In this document: piece after piece, positions 62,571 through 64,000 of the stretch
How positions within the stretch are numbered: the stretch's first letter is position 1
Layout: each line of letters opens with the position of its first letter
NCBI GenBank assembly: GCA_902792895.1
Contig: CADBBK010000003.1
Coordinates: 62,001 to 126,000, forward strand
Length of the DNA: 64,000 nucleotides
Direction: 5' to 3'
Origin: an uncultured Bacteroidales bacterium
Lineage (GTDB): Bacteria; Bacteroidota; Bacteroidia; Bacteroidales; Muribaculaceae
Notes under the pieces: model-generated
The model's database searches: none
Told to the model about the DNA's origin: nothing
The model's input: only the letters and a program-made list of their open reading frames with translations
Translations under genes and position numbers: made by a program

Positions 62571-63592
62571 GGTTGCTCCTCCACTGGATTGACGGGTTCA
62601 ACAGGTTGGGCGGGCTGGACCGGTGCAGCGGGCTGAGTGGGCTGGACCGGCTTAGCGGGCTCTTTGGACTTCTTGGGCTTGTCCTCAGCAGGGGTCACGT
62701 CGATGATCTCGGGTTTGATTTCGGGACGCGTCTCGATGTTGGCGGCGGTGTCGATGCCTTGCTCGGCACGGCGCAGGGCATCAATCTGCTCCTTCATGCT
62801 GTTGGTGATCACGCGCACGCTGCTCAGCTGGCTGAAGTTGGTCGTCAGCTTGATGCGAAGCGACACGAAGCTGTCCGATGCCGAGCCGTGTGCGGGGCCC
62901 TGGATGGTGCCCACGATGATGCCCGGCGGGAACACGGCCGAGTAGCCACTGGTGACGATGGTGTCACCGGGGTGGTACTTGACGTGTTTGGGCAGCTCCT
63001 CGAGCATGGCATACTGCGGGCTCTTGCCGTCCCACACCAGACTGCCGTAGAAGTTGGAACCGCGCAGTTTACAGGAGAGCCTGATGTGCGGGTTGAGCAA
63101 CGAGATGACTCTTGCAGCATGGGGACCCACCACATTGACGATACCCACCACGCCGTTCTGGTCGATGACGCCCATTTCGGGCTGGATGCCGTCCATGTAG
63201 CCGCGGTTGATGGTGATGTAGTTGTTGGGCTGGGCGATGCTGTTGCTGATGGCCTGGGCCATCACAAAGGTGTACTGTGACAGCGCGGGCTGGTGCAGGG
63301 AGTCGGGGGAGAGCAGCTCAAGCTCACTCATCTGGTTGCGAAGCTCAATCAGTTCCATCTCCAGCATGGCGTTGCGCTCCTGCAGACTCTCGTTGATGTC
63401 GCGCAGGTGGAAATAGGACGTCACGCCGTTGAACGCCTTGTAGACCATGGCACTCACCGAGTTGGCCGAGGTCAGATAGACGCTCTGCTGGTAAGGGTTA
63501 TCCTTAAATAGCAGCACGAGGCTCAAAATCACATAGACAGCGAAAATGAACCACGCACTGTGTTTGACGAAAAAGTTGAGCAGATTATTCAT
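62567..63592 (-). CDS. mreC: Rod shape-determining protein MreC
   Basis: The 341-residue protein has one N-terminal transmembrane helix (about 10-30), a coiled coil (about 60-90, LQERNAMLEMELIELRNQM) and the two-barrel MreC core (GYMDGIQPEMGVIDQNGVVG; DTIVTSGYSAVFPPGIIVG). The C-terminal 40 residues are a low-complexity Pro/Gln/Val tail (PVQPTQPAAPVQPAQPVEPV). MreC links MreB to PBP2. ATG 63592 (MNNLLNFF) is preferred to the upstream TTG. Confidence 0.92.
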   Translation of the reverse strand: MNNLLNFFVKHSAWFIFAVYVILSLVLLFKDNPYQQSVYLTSANSVSAMVYKAFNGVTSYFHLRDINESLQERNAMLEMELIELRNQMSELELLSPDSLHQPALSQYTFVMAQAISNSIAQPNNYITINRGYMDGIQPEMGVIDQNGVVGIVNVVGPHAARVISLLNPHIRLSCKLRGSNFYGSLVWDGKSPQYAMLEELPKHVKYHPGDTIVTSGYSAVFPPGIIVGTIQGPAHGSASDSFVSLRIKLTTNFSQLSSVRVITNSMKEQIDALRRAEQGIDTAANIETRPEIKPEIIDVTPAEDKPKKSKEPAKPVQPTQPAAPVQPAQPVEPVNPVEEQP

Positions 63593-63603
63593 CGTGCCTA
63601 CAT

Positions 63604-63712
63604 TAGTTGTAAGTCGCAAGTTTTAAGTTGTAAGTACATTTGCTCTTGCCTGAAAAGGCTTTTAGCAGTACTATGATCACTTAAAACTAAAAAACTTAAA
63701 ACTAAAAACTTG
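63604..63712. repeat. Opposed heptamer arrays between mreB and mreC
   Basis: Left arm 63604-63631 has four AAGTTTT-type units (TAGTTGT, AAGTCGC, AAGTTTT, AAGTTGT). Right arm 63679-63707 has ACTTAAA/ACTAAAA units in the opposite sense. Same layout as 15943-16102. Confidence 0.7.
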
Positions 63713-63714
63713 AA

Positions 63715-64000
63715 TTAGCGCATGAGGAACTTGAAGTGCTTGATGTTCTTCAGTGCGATACCGGTACCCTTGGCCACAGCGTGCAACGGGTCCTCGGCAA
63801 CATGGAAGTCGATGCCGATCTTGTCGGTCAAGCGACGGTCAAGGCCGCGCAGCAAGGCGCCGCCACCAGTGAGGAAGATACCGTTGTGAACGATGTCCTG
63901 ATACAGCTCGGGAGGAGTCTGCTCCAGGGCGCTCAGCACGGCGGCCTCAATCTTGGAGATGGACTTCTCGATGCAGTGGCACACCTCCTGATAGGTTACG
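63715..64000 (-). CDS. mreB: Rod shape-determining protein MreB, C-terminal part
   Basis: Only the last 94 codons are present and the frame stays open to base 64000. The actin-fold segment shows LYQDIVHNGIFLTGGGALLRGLDRRLTDKIGI and the C-terminal VAKGTGIALKNI, both typical of MreB. It is the first gene of mreBCD-mrdA-rodA; the heptamer repeats separate it from mreC. Confidence 0.93.
   Translation of the reverse strand, partial: VTYQEVCHCIEKSISKIEAAVLSALEQTPPELYQDIVHNGIFLTGGGALLRGLDRRLTDKIGIDFHVAEDPLHAVAKGTGIALKNIKHFKFLMR

Overview
The window looks like Bacteroidales (Bacteroidota), most likely a Prevotella- or Muribaculaceae-like gut or rumen organism. Reasons: moderately high GC coding DNA; promoters of the Bacteroidota form TTTG-N18..20-TAnnTTTG in front of many genes; a MurF-alanine racemase fusion; DUF4492-cydAB; a PorE-like type IX secretion protein; BspA-type leucine-rich repeat surface proteins; and the DUF6242/DUF6089/uppS/bamA/skp cluster. 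No phage, plasmid or CRISPR region is visible. Most of the window is core chromosome with a few mobile or repeat-derived insertions.

Layout. 0-0.4 kb: 5' part of a RAYT (Y1 transposase) with an inverted pair of REP hairpins. 0.4-9.6 kb: OPT transporter, secreted repeat protein, PorE-like lipoprotein, a UDP-glucose dehydrogenase homologue lacking catalytic residues, aquaporin, acyltransferase, DUF4332. 9.7-17.1 kb: minus-strand operon murF-alr / BspA-like / tadA / esterase / asparaginase, with a GSCFA gene upstream. 17.3-20.7 kb: 1129-residue LRR-dockerin surface protein. 20.8-25.1 kb: DUF4492-cydA-cydB and a DUF2027-Smr protein. 25.2-30.8 kb: housekeeping genes (YgjP-like protease, trpS, IMPase, Lrp, prmC, ribD). 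30.9-32.4 kb: a complete IS4-family element with 12-bp target duplications, sitting exactly in the dyad of a palindromic repeat. 32.7-40.3 kb: outer-membrane biogenesis cluster ending in three skp genes. 40.3-46.0 kb: tRNA-His, nagA, a Spy-like protein, a glycogen-synthase-like protein with DUF4270, tRNA-Thr, and a hypothetical protein.

46.2-51.6 kb is a minus-strand ECF sigma / anti-sigma / periplasmic CarboxypepD_reg protein / outer-membrane barrel set that reads like a trans-envelope signalling unit; its anti-sigma gene contains two palindromic repeats translated in frame. 51.7-55.0 kb: secA, broken by a sharp internal deletion of about 26 codons with a frameshift. 55.2-58.7 kb: an Lnb-type acyltransferase, then an AT-rich ATPase gene behind a 14-bp-phased TTCGCAA repeat array, and an orphan membrane protein. 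58.7-64.0 kb: rod-shape operon mreB(partial)-mreC-mreD-mrdA-rodA.

The most unusual content is in the repeats and broken genes: the REP/RAYT pair, palindromes used both as IS target and as coding sequence, heptamer arrays, the UDP-glucose dehydrogenase pseudoenzyme, and the disrupted secA. All identifications come from reading motifs and gene order; no database search was run.
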